Notes: generated by a model not told the origin, from the letters alone. Shown: positions 38,300 to 47,957, counted from the first letter of the stretch. The stretch: DNA of 64,000 bases from Brevundimonas vesicularis NBRC 12165 (GCF_001592205.1 NZ_BCWM01000002.1:62001-126000); one strand, 5' to 3'. A program made the numbers and translations.

Positions 38300-39374
38300 C
38301 TCGCCGCTCCTCGCTCAGGGCCCAGTAGAGTGCGCCATAGGCCCGCCACGGCCGCCACCGCTCGGCGCGCGCCAGCAGCGCGGCGTCCGTCGTCGCCAGC
38401 CCGTCGCTGAGCGCATCCTCGCCGGCGTCGATCCAGTCGCCCGCAAGCCTCAACCCCGGCCTGCCCCTGATTGCGGCGTGCAGAACCGGATCGGCCGACA
38501 GGTCGCGCGTGATCGCCTCGGGGTCGGCGGCGAGGTCGAACACGCGCCGCACCCGCGCCAGCACGCCCGGCAAGGCTTTCAGATTGTCGATCCGCGCCTC
38601 GACCGCCGCCTTGCCCGATTGAGCGGGGCGCACCGTCACCGCACCCTCCGTGCCATCCACGTCGGGGCGCAGCGGCCGAGTCCAGACGCCATCGACAACC
38701 GCCTCGCCCGCGACGCCGCGCGTCGCCAAGGTCGTCATCATGGCATCCCAGTCATAGGGCGGGCGGTAGGACAGGCCGATCTTTATCACCCCGCCCGCTT
38801 CGGCCTCGACCTTGCGACGCCGCAGGTCGGACGGTGCGCGCCCATACAGGGCCTGAAACGTCTCATTGAATCGTCGTACGCTGCCGAAACCCGACGCCAT
38901 CGCCACCTCAGCCATCGACAGGGTGCTCTCGTGGATCAACTGTTTGGCCAACAGCACGCGCCGCGTCTGGGCCACGCTGACCGGGGCCGCGCCCAGATGC
39001 TGGCGGAACAGGCGGCGCAGCTGCCGCTCGCCCATGCCCAGCCGTGTCGCCAGTGCGTCCGTGTCGCCGACATCCAACGCCCCCGCCTCGATCAGGGCCA
39101 GGGCCCGGCTGACAGTGTTGGACGTGCCGCGCCAGGCGCCCATTTCCGGCGCCGTCTCGGGCCTGCACCGCAGACAGGCCCGCAAGCCAGCCGCCTCGGC
39201 CGCTGCTGCGCTGGGGTGAAAGACCACATTCTCGCGCTTCGGCGTTCGCGCCGGGCAGACCGGCCGGCAGTAGATCCCCGTCGAGGTCACGCCGGTGAAG
39301 AAACGCCCGTCGAAACGGGCGTCCCGCGCCACGACGGCGCGCCAGCAAGCCTCCTGATCCAAAACCTGATCCAT
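38283..39374 (-). CDS. Ada-like methyl-sensing AraC regulator fused to AlkA_N, glycosylase core missing
   Basis: A 363-residue protein. Residues 1-78 are the Ada N-terminal zinc domain with the four Cys at 36, 40, 67 and 70 (CRPVC and CLRC); Cys36 is the expected methylphosphotriester acceptor. Residues 83-185 are an AraC-type helix-turn-helix pair. Residues 198-312 match the AlkA N-terminal domain (IGLSYRPPYDW to RPGLRLAGDW). The usual 160-residue helix-hairpin-helix glycosylase domain is cut down to about 45 residues ending ARAERWRPWRAYGALYW, which is its normal extreme C terminus. It can probably still sense and regulate, but should not excise bases. Confidence 0.88.
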   Translation of the reverse strand: MDQVLDQEACWRAVVARDARFDGRFFTGVTSTGIYCRPVCPARTPKRENVVFHPSAAAAEAAGLRACLRCRPETAPEMGAWRGTSNTVSRALALIEAGALDVGDTDALATRLGMGERQLRRLFRQHLGAAPVSVAQTRRVLLAKQLIHESTLSMAEVAMASGFGSVRRFNETFQALYGRAPSDLRRRKVEAEAGGVIKIGLSYRPPYDWDAMMTTLATRGVAGEAVVDGVWTRPLRPDVDGTEGAVTVRPAQSGKAAVEARIDNLKALPGVLARVRRVFDLAADPEAITRDLSADPVLHAAIRGRPGLRLAGDWIDAGEDALSDGLATTDAALLARAERWRPWRAYGALYWALSEERRDDQAA

Positions 39375-39432
39375 GCCCGCAGGATGCGCCGCCCGCCCGA
39401 CGATGTCTCGCGGTTTTCGGACATGGATCGGA

Positions 39433-39642
39433 TCATTCTCTCAGGAAGAACAAGGCCTCGACCGTCGTGTCCAAGGCCCGGGCGAGTTCAAGGGCCAGAA
39501 CGGTCGAGGGCACGAAGACGCCGTTCTCGACCGTATTGATGGTCTTGCGCGAGACGCTGGCCTTGTCGGCCAACCCCTGCTGCGTCAGGCCTGCGGCGGT
39601 GCGCGCCTCTTTCAGCCGCGAGCCGAGCCTGGGATCACCCAT
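39433..39642 (-). CDS. Small XRE-family transcriptional regulator
   Basis: A 69-residue single-domain helix-turn-helix protein: RLGSRLKEARTAAGLTQQGLADKASVSRKTINTVENGVFVPSTVLALELARAL. This is the short YozG/PlcR-N type often paired with a membrane protein. The start (39642) overlaps the end of the upstream membrane gene by 8 bp, so the two are translated together. Such pairs are widespread; the regulator probably controls its own operon. Target and signal are unknown. Confidence 0.88.
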   Translation of the reverse strand: MGDPRLGSRLKEARTAAGLTQQGLADKASVSRKTINTVENGVFVPSTVLALELARALDTTVEALFFLRE

Positions 39643-40336
39643 CGCGACCGGCCTCGCGATCCAGCCAGGCGAACCGCAGGCCCGCCGACGCCCCGCCCAG
39701 CGCCAGGACATACGGCAGAGCCAGCACGCCATAGTCTGCGCGCCATAGACCCAGACCCAGCGCCACGGTCACCCCGCCCATCAGCACGACAAAGGCCAGG
39801 ATCATTGATCGCGCCCGCAGAACCTGCGTCAGCTCGTCTTCCATCAAGCGGCGGTTCTTCTGCGCGTTCCAATCCCAGCCCATGACGAGCACAGGGATCA
39901 GCCAGCCGTACAGAACCGGCAGCAAGATCTGCACATAGGCGCCCAGGTTGTGGTCGCCGCCCAGGACCCTCTGCATGGCCAGATGCGCCTGAGCCATGAA
40001 GAGCAGCAGCACCAACGGATAGAGGACCAGCTGTTGCGTACGCCCCCGCTGCAGCTTTTCGCGGCGTGCGCCGTCCCGGCTCTCCGCCACATCGATCGGC
40101 TGTCCGGGGCGGCCGCACCAGGCCATCATGGCGCCGATGAGCATCAGCCCCAAACCAAAGCCGGCCGCCACGCCCGCCGTCGTCGCCTGGTCGCCCTCTG
40201 TTCCATGCATGAGGGCGAAACCCGCTCCGCCGGCCAGGGCGGCGGCGCCGATGACGAGCATGGCGACGCCGCCCCACCAGTATCGACGCCGGCTCGACTG
40301 CACCCGCATAACAGCGGCGTTTTCGTCCTTGTTCAC
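39635..40336 (-). CDS. Polytopic membrane protein paired with the XRE regulator
   Basis: A 233-residue protein with about six hydrophobic segments: 18-42, 54-72, 104-122, 133-152, 180-200 and 205-222. Between segments 2 and 3 lies a charged loop (RPGQPIDVAESRDGARREKLQRG). No enzyme motif or named family is recognised. The first residues (MNKDENAAVMRVQSSRRR) are cytosolic and basic. It is followed with an 8-bp overlap by the small XRE gene. A role as the sensor or effector partner of that regulator is inferred only from the pairing. Confidence 0.75.
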   Translation of the reverse strand: MNKDENAAVMRVQSSRRRYWWGGVAMLVIGAAALAGGAGFALMHGTEGDQATTAGVAAGFGLGLMLIGAMMAWCGRPGQPIDVAESRDGARREKLQRGRTQQLVLYPLVLLLFMAQAHLAMQRVLGGDHNLGAYVQILLPVLYGWLIPVLVMGWDWNAQKNRRLMEDELTQVLRARSMILAFVVLMGGVTVALGLGLWRADYGVLALPYVLALGGASAGLRFAWLDREAGRDG

Positions 40337-40408
40337 GACTTCCTCCTGAAGTAACCTTGAGGTGACATATCACCTATAGGTTACACGCCGTCAAGAGGGG
40401 ATATCGCC

Positions 40409-41521
40409 TTATCGACCGACGACCAGTCGCGCCGCCGCGCGGATGACCCGCACCACCTCTGCGGCGAAGGCCCAGACCACCACGACCATCAGAATCGTCG
40501 CCACCCCGCCTGCATCGTCGCCAGAGCGGCCGATCAGAACCCGAACCCGATCCACAACATCGGTGATGCTGCCAACCCAGATCAGCGGCGACAGCGCCGA
40601 CCAGAACCAGACCCACAGCAGGCCCCAGGCGGCGGCGACACCGAACGCCAAGTCGCCGAGCGCCGTCACCCGCACATTTCCGCCCGACGCCGCCCGGATC
40701 AGATCGAAGCCGATGCGGCAGGCGGCGAACAGGGCGACCGGCCAATAGGCGACCCGCACCATGTCGGCCAGAATGCGCCCGTAATCGACGCCGTCGACGA
40801 CACCGGCCAGTTCCTCCGGCCGGATCGGCGCCACCTGTAACAGGCCCGTCCACCACAACAGCACCACGGTCCAGCCGATGGCGCTGGCCACCGCACGCGC
40901 CACGGGCGACATCTCGGCGCTCTTGCGCACGGCGCGGCCTGACTTGGCCTGACCCATGTTCCGTCCCGACCAGTCGCCGTTCGCCAGCTTCTGTCCCCAC
41001 TGTTCGGCGTCGAAATCGCCGCCCAGCTCGAACAGGCCCAGATCCTTGACGCGCCATTTGGCGATGAAGTCCGGCTTCTTAGACTGACGCTCCAGCACGA
41101 AGCCGACGGCGGTGAGCAAACCGACGACCGTGATCGCGCCGCTGATCAGGCTGGAGATCCCCTGCCCGATCGCCTGGCCCACATAGACGTCGCCGACCAG
41201 GACCCGCACCGCCAGGCCGATCAGGGTGACAGCCGCCATCACCGTCAGCCCGACTTTCAGCCCGAACATCCACCACGGATAGAGCTCAGGCCCGATCAGC
41301 GCCTGCGGTCCTGGGCGATAGCGCGCCGCCACGGTCAGCGGATGACCGACTTCGCGCAGCAGGCCCTCGACCTCGTCGTCGATCGGCGCCCGTCCTAGGC
41401 GAGCCTCCAGGGCCTCCAGACGCCCCATGATCTCGTCGCGCAGCTCGGCGACGATGTCCTCGCGGTTGTCCTTCGGCAGCTGGGCCCCCACAGCCTTCAG
41501 ATAACGTTCGACCAGGTCCAT
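40409..41521 (-). CDS. Membrane protein with N-terminal HAAS-type signalling domain
   Basis: A 370-residue protein. Residues 1-70 (MDLVERYLKAVGAQLPKDNREDIVAELRDEI, then EALEARLGRAPIDDEVEGLLREVGHP) match the HAAS-type helical domain found on membrane partners of PadR regulators. About six transmembrane helices follow in groups at 85-110, 120-145, 200-225, 255-275, 285-310 and 340-360. The loops carry no enzyme motif. GGGAGAG precedes the ATG. It lies 26 bp after the padR gene, the standard arrangement, so it is probably the PadR-controlled effector or sensor. Exact function is unknown. Confidence 0.8.
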   Translation of the reverse strand: MDLVERYLKAVGAQLPKDNREDIVAELRDEIMGRLEALEARLGRAPIDDEVEGLLREVGHPLTVAARYRPGPQALIGPELYPWWMFGLKVGLTVMAAVTLIGLAVRVLVGDVYVGQAIGQGISSLISGAITVVGLLTAVGFVLERQSKKPDFIAKWRVKDLGLFELGGDFDAEQWGQKLANGDWSGRNMGQAKSGRAVRKSAEMSPVARAVASAIGWTVVLLWWTGLLQVAPIRPEELAGVVDGVDYGRILADMVRVAYWPVALFAACRIGFDLIRAASGGNVRVTALGDLAFGVAAAWGLLWVWFWSALSPLIWVGSITDVVDRVRVLIGRSGDDAGGVATILMVVVVWAFAAEVVRVIRAAARLVVGR

Positions 41522-41547
41522 GCCGGTCTCTCCCTCTTTCCCGATGT

Positions 41548-41883
41548 TCACAGCATCTTCTCCAGCGAGGCCGACAGGCCGCGCCATTCCACAGCGAGCC
41601 GCTCCAGCATCGCCTCCCCGCGCGGCGACAGGCGGTAAAACCGCTTCTTGCGCCGCTCCTCCTCGCGCCATTCGCTGTCCAGCAGCCCCTGGCTCTCCAG
41701 CCGCCGCAGCAGCGGATAGAGGGTGCTCTCCTCCATCTCGACCCCGACCTCGCCCAAGGCGACCCGCAGCGAATAGCCGTATTGCTCGCGCCGCAAGCTC
41801 GCCAGCACAGCCAGGATCAACGACCCCCGCCGCAGCTCCATCCGCAGACTCTCGAACAGCAACGCCTCGTCGTTCTCGCTCAC
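41548..41883 (-). CDS. PadR-family transcriptional regulator
   Basis: A 111-residue winged-helix regulator: ELRRGSLILAVLASLRREQYGYSLRVALGEVGVEMEESTLYPLLRRLESQGLLDSEWREEERRKKRFYRLSPRGEAML, the full PadR domain, then a short dimerisation helix. It is the short PadR-s2 type. The start is GTG at 41883 with GGAGG 7 bases upstream; an ATG at 41988 would run through the operator region. A set of GTGTAT/ATACAC palindromes just upstream (41901-41940) is the likely operator, through which it would control itself and the HAAS membrane gene. Confidence 0.9.
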   Translation of the reverse strand: MSENDEALLFESLRMELRRGSLILAVLASLRREQYGYSLRVALGEVGVEMEESTLYPLLRRLESQGLLDSEWREEERRKKRFYRLSPRGEAMLERLAVEWRGLSASLEKML

Positions 41884-41900
41884 TCGCCACCTCCGTGCGT

Positions 41901-41940
41901 CACATAGTGTGTGATACACAGTGTATGAGACATACTGTGC
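41901..41940. promoter_or_regulatory. Palindrome cluster, likely PadR operator
   Basis: ATACACAGTGTAT at 41914-41926 is a perfect 6-1-6 palindrome. It is flanked by CACATAGTGTGTG (41901-41913) and CATACTGTGC (41931-41940), variants of the same half sites. It lies 18-57 bp upstream of the padR GTG start. Confidence 0.6.
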
Positions 41941-42080
41941 GAGAGAGTCAATGTTGGTCGCACAAGAACCCAATGGCTTGAGCACCAAGTGAAAACACCC
42001 GTGGTGCGCGATTTCTTAATAACTACAGATTGCAACTGGAGGTCTGGCCTTTCGCGCGGTCAGGTTGCCGGGGGCATTAC

Positions 42081-45000
42081 GTGGATACCGAGAACTTCAT
42101 ACAGCGCTGGCAATCCGCTCGCGGCGGCGCCGAGCGCGCCAACTACCAGATGTTCCTCGCCGAGCTGTGCGAAGCGCTGGATTTGCCCCGGCCAGACCCC
42201 GCCAGCGACGACACCCGCGCCAACGACTACGTCTTCGAACGCGGCGTGAAGCGACGCGAGTCCGAAGGCCTGGCCTCCACCCTGCGCATCGACCTCTACA
42301 AGCGCGGCAGCTTCATTCTGGAGGCTAAACAGTCGCGCGCCGCCCACAGGCCAGACGGTCAGGCGATGCTCTTCAACGCCGATGAAACCGTCTCGACCGC
42401 CGCGTCTCAAGGGCGCTGGGACATTCTGATGCGTAACGCCCGCCGCCAGGCCGAGGACTATGTCTTTCGCCTGCCCGCCGACCATGCAGCGCCGCCCTTC
42501 ATCATCGTCTGCGACGTCGGCTATGTCTTCGAGGTCTATGCGGACTTTTCGGGCAGCGGTCGGGCCTACTCCCACTTTCCCGATCGCAAGCGCTTCCGCA
42601 TCCGGCTGGAGGATTTGCGCGATCCGGAGGTCGTCGCGCGCCTCAGGAGCATCTGGTCTGATCCCTACAGCCTGGACCCGGGTCGCCACGCCGCGCGAGT
42701 CACGCGCCAGATCGCGGAGCGCCTGGCCCAAGTCTCCAAGGCGCTTGAAAGGAAGCACCCCGCCGAGGAGGTGGCGCAGTTTCTGATGCGCTGCATCTTC
42801 ACGATGTTCGCCGAGGACGCGGACCTCCTGCCGCGAGGCCAGTTCACGGCCCTGCTGGAAGAATGCCTCGACGGCCCCGCCAGCTTCGCACCGCTACTTC
42901 AGGACCTGTGGCGCAAGATGGATGCGCCCGATTACGCCGACCGCTTCTTCTCCGGCTTCAAGACCCATCTGCGCTACTTCAACGGCGGTCTGTTTCATGA
43001 CGCCCGCGCGTTCTCGATGGGCCGTGAGGAGATCGGCGAACTGCTGGCGGCGTCGCGCCATGACTGGCGCTATGTCGAGCCCGCCATCTTCGGCACCCTG
43101 GTCGAACAGGCGCTGGACACCACCGAGCGTCGCAAGCTTGGAGCCCACTACACCCCGCGCGCCTATGTCGAACGCCTGGTCGAGGTCACGGTGATGGAGC
43201 CGCTTCGCGGCGATTGGGCCGACGCCCAGCTGAAGGCCGGCGACGCCCGCGAGCGCGGCGACCTGAAAGAAGCGGTCGCCATCATCCGCGCCTTCCACCA
43301 TCAGCTTTGCAACACACGTGTGTTGGACCCGGCCTGCGGAACGGGCAACTTCCTCTATGTCTCGCTGGAGCTTATGAAGAAGCTGGAAGGCGACGTGCTG
43401 GAGGCGCTCGCAGAGCTGGGCCAGTCCGAAACAATCGGCTTCGAAACCGTCGATCCGCACCAGTTCCTGGGCATCGAGCTGAACGTCCGCGCCGCCGCCA
43501 TCGCCGAGCTCGTATTGTGGATCGGCTATCTGCAGCAGCACTACCGCAACCGAGCCGAACATCCCGCCGAACCGATCCTGAAGGCCTTCGGCAACATTCA
43601 GCAAAAAGACGCCGTCCTGACTTGGGACGGCTATCCCGAGCTTCAGTTCGAGATGAGGGACGGGGTCGCGGTTGAGGTCTATCCGAACGCGCGGCGGCCG
43701 GACTGGCCGGAGGCGGAGTTCATCGTTGGGAACCCGCCGTTTATCGGCAACAAGCGGATGAGAGATCGTCTCGGAGGCGCGTATGCCGACGCGCTTCGTC
43801 GTGCGTACCCCAAGCTCAACGAAGGCATTGACTTAGTCATGTACTGGTGGGATCGCGCCGCCGAAATACTCGAAGGAAAAGCGCTTCCCCTTCGTCGCTT
43901 CGGGTTCGTCACGACCAACTCAATTACCCAAACATTCAATCGACGAGTGTTGGAGAATCATCTTCGCGGATCGGGGAACATCTCGCTAATCTTCGCCATC
44001 GCGGACCATCCTTGGACTAAAGTTGAGCGTAGTTCTGCGTCCGTGCGGATAGCTATGACGGTCTGCGAGGCCGGAAAGCTGGACGGCATCCTTGCCAGTG
44101 TTATCCGAGAAACAGGCCTGACATCAGATGAACCCTTTATTGAGTTTTCTCTTGAGATTGGGTCAATTGCGCCGGATTTGCAGGTTGGACCCGACGCAGC
44201 ATCCGCAGCCCAAATGCTTGGCAACATTGATCTCGCTCACCAAGGGGTCATTCCGGTTGGTGAAGGTTTCCGAGTTACAAGGAGCGAGCTAGAACATCTC
44301 GGCTACGAGATTGCCAATCTTCCTTCGGTCGTTAAGCGCTACGCCATCGGCCGCGACCTTGTAGGCAGGGCTGAAGAACGGTTCATTATCGACTTCTACG
44401 GCTTAGAAGAAAGAGCAGCTCGAACCCAATATCCAAGCTTGTTCCAGATCGTTCTGGACCGCGTTAAGCCGCAACGCGATTTGGTCAATCGCGAGAAGAC
44501 TCGCGACAACTTCTGGATTTACGCCGAGCCACGCTCTCGAATGCGCTCAGCCCTCGAAGGCTTGTCGCGATTCGTTGCAACTTGCCGCACATCCAAGCAC
44601 CGGATTTTCTCATTCTTGGACGGTGACATACTCGCTGACGCGAAGATCATTGCGATCGCTTTGGAGGACGCCTCTTCGTTGGCCATTGTCAGCTCCTCGA
44701 TCCATGCTTTGTGGGCGATGCGGACTGGAGCGATGCTTGAGGACCGGCCCAACTACAATCATTCAGAGTGCTTCGGAAAGTTCCCTTTCCCCGACCCATG
44801 CGACCTCGCCCGCAGCGCATTGCGCGACCTCGGCGAAGAACTCGACGCCACGCGCAAGACGGTGCAGGCCGAGCATCCCGACCTAACCCTGACCAGCCTC
44901 TATAACGTGCTGGAGAAAATTCGCGCCGGGACGCCATTGGACGCCAAGGATCAGAACGTCAAGGAACGCGGCCGGGTGCTGATCCTCAAGGACCTGCACG

Positions 45001-45452
45001 ACCAGATCGATCGGGCGACCGCAGACGCCTATGGCTGGCCCCACGATCTTTCGGACGAACAGATTCTGGAACGTCTCGTCGCCCTCAACGCCGAACGCGC
45101 TGCGGAGGAAGCCGCCGGTCATGTACGCTGGCTGAGGCCGAACTATCAGATCCCACGGTTCGCCAAGACCGCCTCCAAGACGTCTGGCGCGCTGGACCTC
45201 GGCGACAATGTCGTCGCTTTCGACCGCAGCCTGCCGGTCTTCCCCAAGGACAAGTCGGAACAGCCATTGGCCATTCGTGCGGTGCTGGAACGGTCGGGGC
45301 GCGCCATGGACGCGATCGAGATCGCTCGCGCCTTCAAGGCTGGCGGCAAACGGATCGAGCCGCGCGTCATCCAGGCGCTCTACACCCTGGTGCGTTATGG
45401 ATGGATCACGCCGCTGTCGGATGGGCGCTTCGCCGCGCGACGCGCCGCCTGA
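42081..45452 (+). CDS. MmeI-like (type IIG/IIL) restriction endonuclease-methyltransferase
   Basis: A protein of about 1123 residues that should both methylate and cut DNA. It opens with an MmeI-like N-terminal domain (NFIQRWQSARGGAERANYQMFL). A PD-(D/E)xK nuclease signature follows, Asp71 then Glu81-x-Lys83 in LRIDLYKRGSFILEAKQ. The adenine methylase core has SAM motif I DPACGTGNFLY (about 416) and catalytic motif IV NPPF (551-554). Residues about 600-900 are the target-recognition region and are less GC-rich. The end is a helical C-terminal domain. GTG at 42081 has GGGGG upstream; TTG 42030 is an alternative. It lies 63 bp before uvrB; no separate specificity subunit is present. Confidence 0.88.
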   Translation: MDTENFIQRWQSARGGAERANYQMFLAELCEALDLPRPDPASDDTRANDYVFERGVKRRESEGLASTLRIDLYKRGSFILEAKQSRAAHRPDGQAMLFNADETVSTAASQGRWDILMRNARRQAEDYVFRLPADHAAPPFIIVCDVGYVFEVYADFSGSGRAYSHFPDRKRFRIRLEDLRDPEVVARLRSIWSDPYSLDPGRHAARVTRQIAERLAQVSKALERKHPAEEVAQFLMRCIFTMFAEDADLLPRGQFTALLEECLDGPASFAPLLQDLWRKMDAPDYADRFFSGFKTHLRYFNGGLFHDARAFSMGREEIGELLAASRHDWRYVEPAIFGTLVEQALDTTERRKLGAHYTPRAYVERLVEVTVMEPLRGDWADAQLKAGDARERGDLKEAVAIIRAFHHQLCNTRVLDPACGTGNFLYVSLELMKKLEGDVLEALAELGQSETIGFETVDPHQFLGIELNVRAAAIAELVLWIGYLQQHYRNRAEHPAEPILKAFGNIQQKDAVLTWDGYPELQFEMRDGVAVEVYPNARRPDWPEAEFIVGNPPFIGNKRMRDRLGGAYADALRRAYPKLNEGIDLVMYWWDRAAEILEGKALPLRRFGFVTTNSITQTFNRRVLENHLRGSGNISLIFAIADHPWTKVERSSASVRIAMTVCEAGKLDGILASVIRETGLTSDEPFIEFSLEIGSIAPDLQVGPDAASAAQMLGNIDLAHQGVIPVGEGFRVTRSELEHLGYEIANLPSVVKRYAIGRDLVGRAEERFIIDFYGLEERAARTQYPSLFQIVLDRVKPQRDLVNREKTRDNFWIYAEPRSRMRSALEGLSRFVATCRTSKHRIFSFLDGDILADAKIIAIALEDASSLAIVSSSIHALWAMRTGAMLEDRPNYNHSECFGKFPFPDPCDLARSALRDLGEELDATRKTVQAEHPDLTLTSLYNVLEKIRAGTPLDAKDQNVKERGRVLILKDLHDQIDRATADAYGWPHDLSDEQILERLVALNAERAAEEAAGHVRWLRPNYQIPRFAKTASKTSGALDLGDNVVAFDRSLPVFPKDKSEQPLAIRAVLERSGRAMDAIEIARAFKAGGKRIEPRVIQALYTLVRYGWITPLSDGRFAARRAA

Positions 45453-45506
45453 CGGCAACCGTCCGCTCACCGGCGCGCTATGGCGAGAGACCTCCTCACG
45501 CACTAA

Positions 45507-45526
45507 GTTCTGTTCATGAACCGTTC
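45507..45526. promoter_or_regulatory. SOS (LexA) box overlapping the uvrB start
   Basis: GTTC (45512-45515), seven bases, GTTC (45523-45526) is an exact alphaproteobacterial LexA box. A second overlapping GTTC-N7-GAAC runs 45507-45521. The annotated ATG (45516) falls inside it, so transcription probably starts at or just before the ATG, or the true start lies farther in. Confidence 0.7.
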
Positions 45527-47858
45527 TTCGACGCCGAAGCCCGCCGCCGCCAAGCCGGCCAAGCCCGTTCACGTCCCAAATCCGGGGGTACAGGAGGCCT
45601 CGGCCGCCTTCATCCGCGGCACGGGCAAGATGCCAATGTTCGCCCCCGTCGCCGGGCCGCGCCTGACGCCGGAGGAGCCGGTCGCCGCGCCCGCCGACTG
45701 GGTGCCGCACCGCCCCTCGCACGAGGGCAAGAAGAAGGGCGGCCGCTTCCGGCTGGAGACCAAATACACGCCCGCCGGCGACCAGCCCGCCGCCATCGCC
45801 GAACTGGTGGCGCAGGCCCAGGCCGGGGACCGCGACCAGGTGCTGCTGGGCGTCACCGGCTCGGGCAAGACCTTCACCATGGCCAAGGTGATCGAGGAAA
45901 CCCAGCGCCCCGCCCTGATTTTGGCGCCGAACAAGACGCTGGCGGCCCAACTCTATTCCGAGTTCAAGTCGTTCTTCCCCGATAACGCGGTCGAATACTT
46001 TGTCAGCTACTACGACTACTATCAGCCGGAAGCTTATGTCCCGCGTACGGATACGTACATTGAGAAGGACTCAAGCATCAATGAGCAGATTGACCGTATG
46101 CGGCACTCTGCCACGCGGGCGATACTGGAACGCGAAGACGTCATTGTTGTGGCGTCGGTGTCCTGCATCTACGGTATCGGGTCGGTTGAGACCTATACGG
46201 CGATGACGTTCACGCTGAAGGTGGGGGACCAGATCGACGAGGCGAAGCTGCGGGCGGATTTGATCGCGCTGCAGTACAAGCGCAACGACCTGAACTTCGA
46301 CCGGGGGATGTTCAGGAAGCGGGGCGATGTGATCGAAATCTTCCCGGTCCACCTTGAGGACCGGGCCTGGCGCATCAGCCTGTTCGGGGACGAGCTGGAG
46401 GCGATCCAGGAGTTCGATCCGCTGACGGGCAAGAAGACGGCCGATCTGAACGAGATCACCGTCTATGCCGCCAGCCACTATGTGACCCCGCGCCCGACGC
46501 TGAACCAGGCCGCCGCCGGCATCAAGGCGGAGCTGAAGGAGACGCTGGACTGGATGGTCGAGAACGGCAAGCTGCTGGAGGCGCAACGCCTCGAACAGCG
46601 CACCCGGTTCGACCTGGAGATGATGGAGGCCACCGGCAGCTGCGCCGGCATCGAGAACTACAGCCGCTGGCTGACCGGCCGCGCGCCGGGCGAGCCGCCG
46701 CCGACCTTCTTCGAATACATCCCCGACAACGCCCTGCTGTTCGTGGACGAGAGCCACGTCACCATCGGCCAGATCAACGGCATGTTCCGGGGCGACTACC
46801 GCCGCAAGTCGACGCTGGCGGAATACGGCTTCCGCCTGCCCTCCTGCATCGACAACCGCCCGCTGAAGTTCGAGGAATGGGAGGCCATGCGCCCCCAGAC
46901 GGTGCACGTTTCGGCCACCCCCGGCCCGTGGGAGATGGAACAGGCGGGCGGCGTCTTCGTCGAGCAGGTGATCCGCCCCACCGGCCTGATCGACCCGCCG
47001 GTCGAGATCCGCCCCGTCTCGGGCAAGACCCGCAACCAGGTCGACGACGTCATCGACGAGGTCAAGGCCACGACCGCCAAGGGCTACCGCAGCCTGGTCA
47101 CCACCCTGACCAAGAAGATGGCCGAGGACCTGACCGAATATATGCATGAGCAGGGCATCCGCGTCCGCTACATGCACTCCGACGTCGACACGCTGGAGCG
47201 GATCGAGATCCTGCGCGACCTACGGCTGGGCACGTTCGACTGTTTGATCGGCATCAACCTGCTGCGCGAGGGTCTGGACATCCCCGAGTGCGGCCTGGTC
47301 GCCATCTTGGATGCGGACAAGGAAGGCTTCCTGCGCTCGGAAACCTCATTGATCCAGACCATCGGCCGCGCCGCACGCAATGTGGACGGCCGCGTCATCC
47401 TGTACGCCGACCGCATGACCGGCAGCATGGAGCGCGCCATCGCCGAGACGGACCGCCGCCGCGAACGGCAGATGGCCTACAACGCCGAACACGGCATCAC
47501 GCCCGAAACGGTCAAGCGCGACATCAAGGAGATCATGGACAGCCCCTATGAGTCGCGCGAGATGGATCGCTTGACCAAACCGGGCGTGGCCGAAGCCTCC
47601 AAACCCTTCGTCGGCTCCAACTTTCAGGCCGCCCTGCGCGACCTGGAAGGCCGCATGCGCGAGGCCGCCTCCAACCTGGAGTTCGAGGAAGCCGGCCGCC
47701 TGCGCGACGAGATCAAGCGCATGAAGCTGATGGACCTGGAGTTCGCCAACGAAGCCCTGACCGGCGCCGGCGAAGCCGTCGACAAGTCCGCGCCCAAACG
47801 TTGGCGCGCCGAGGCGGCGGCGGAAGCGCAGGAGCGGTTCAGGAAGTCAAGGTTGTAA
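45516..47858 (+). CDS. uvrB: Excinuclease ABC subunit B
   Basis: A 780-residue DNA damage-verification helicase of nucleotide excision repair. After an unconserved N-terminal extension of about 75 residues comes the family start ([17 protein letters not shown]). Walker [11 protein letters not shown], the beta-hairpin region [14 protein letters not shown], the DESHVTIGQ box and helicase motif VI (QTIGRAARN) follow. A C-terminal UVR coiled coil has [25 protein letters not shown]. The LexA box over its start indicates SOS control. Bases about 45990-46200 have codon use unlike the rest. It separates two accessory loci. Confidence 0.97.
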   Translation: MNRSSTPKPAAAKPAKPVHVPNPGVQEASAAFIRGTGKMPMFAPVAGPRLTPEEPVAAPADWVPHRPSHEGKKKGGRFRLETKYTPAGDQPAAIAELVAQAQAGDRDQVLLGVTGSGKTFTMAKVIEETQRPALILAPNKTLAAQLYSEFKSFFPDNAVEYFVSYYDYYQPEAYVPRTDTYIEKDSSINEQIDRMRHSATRAILEREDVIVVASVSCIYGIGSVETYTAMTFTLKVGDQIDEAKLRADLIALQYKRNDLNFDRGMFRKRGDVIEIFPVHLEDRAWRISLFGDELEAIQEFDPLTGKKTADLNEITVYAASHYVTPRPTLNQAAAGIKAELKETLDWMVENGKLLEAQRLEQRTRFDLEMMEATGSCAGIENYSRWLTGRAPGEPPPTFFEYIPDNALLFVDESHVTIGQINGMFRGDYRRKSTLAEYGFRLPSCIDNRPLKFEEWEAMRPQTVHVSATPGPWEMEQAGGVFVEQVIRPTGLIDPPVEIRPVSGKTRNQVDDVIDEVKATTAKGYRSLVTTLTKKMAEDLTEYMHEQGIRVRYMHSDVDTLERIEILRDLRLGTFDCLIGINLLREGLDIPECGLVAILDADKEGFLRSETSLIQTIGRAARNVDGRVILYADRMTGSMERAIAETDRRRERQMAYNAEHGITPETVKRDIKEIMDSPYESREMDRLTKPGVAEASKPFVGSNFQAALRDLEGRMREAASNLEFEEAGRLRDEIKRMKLMDLEFANEALTGAGEAVDKSAPKRWRAEAAAEAQERFRKSRL

Positions 47859-47957
47859 ACGACACCACCCTGAGATAGCAATCGGCACAGGCTTAACGGG
47901 ATCCGTTTTGCCGTTGTCACGCATGTTGGCGTGGTATGCCTTCATGGAGATTGCTAA

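Noticed and set aside
44883..45950. Minus-strand frame across the uvrB 5' end
   Set aside because: Shadow of the MmeI-like gene end and uvrB; no motif and it would run through the SOS box.
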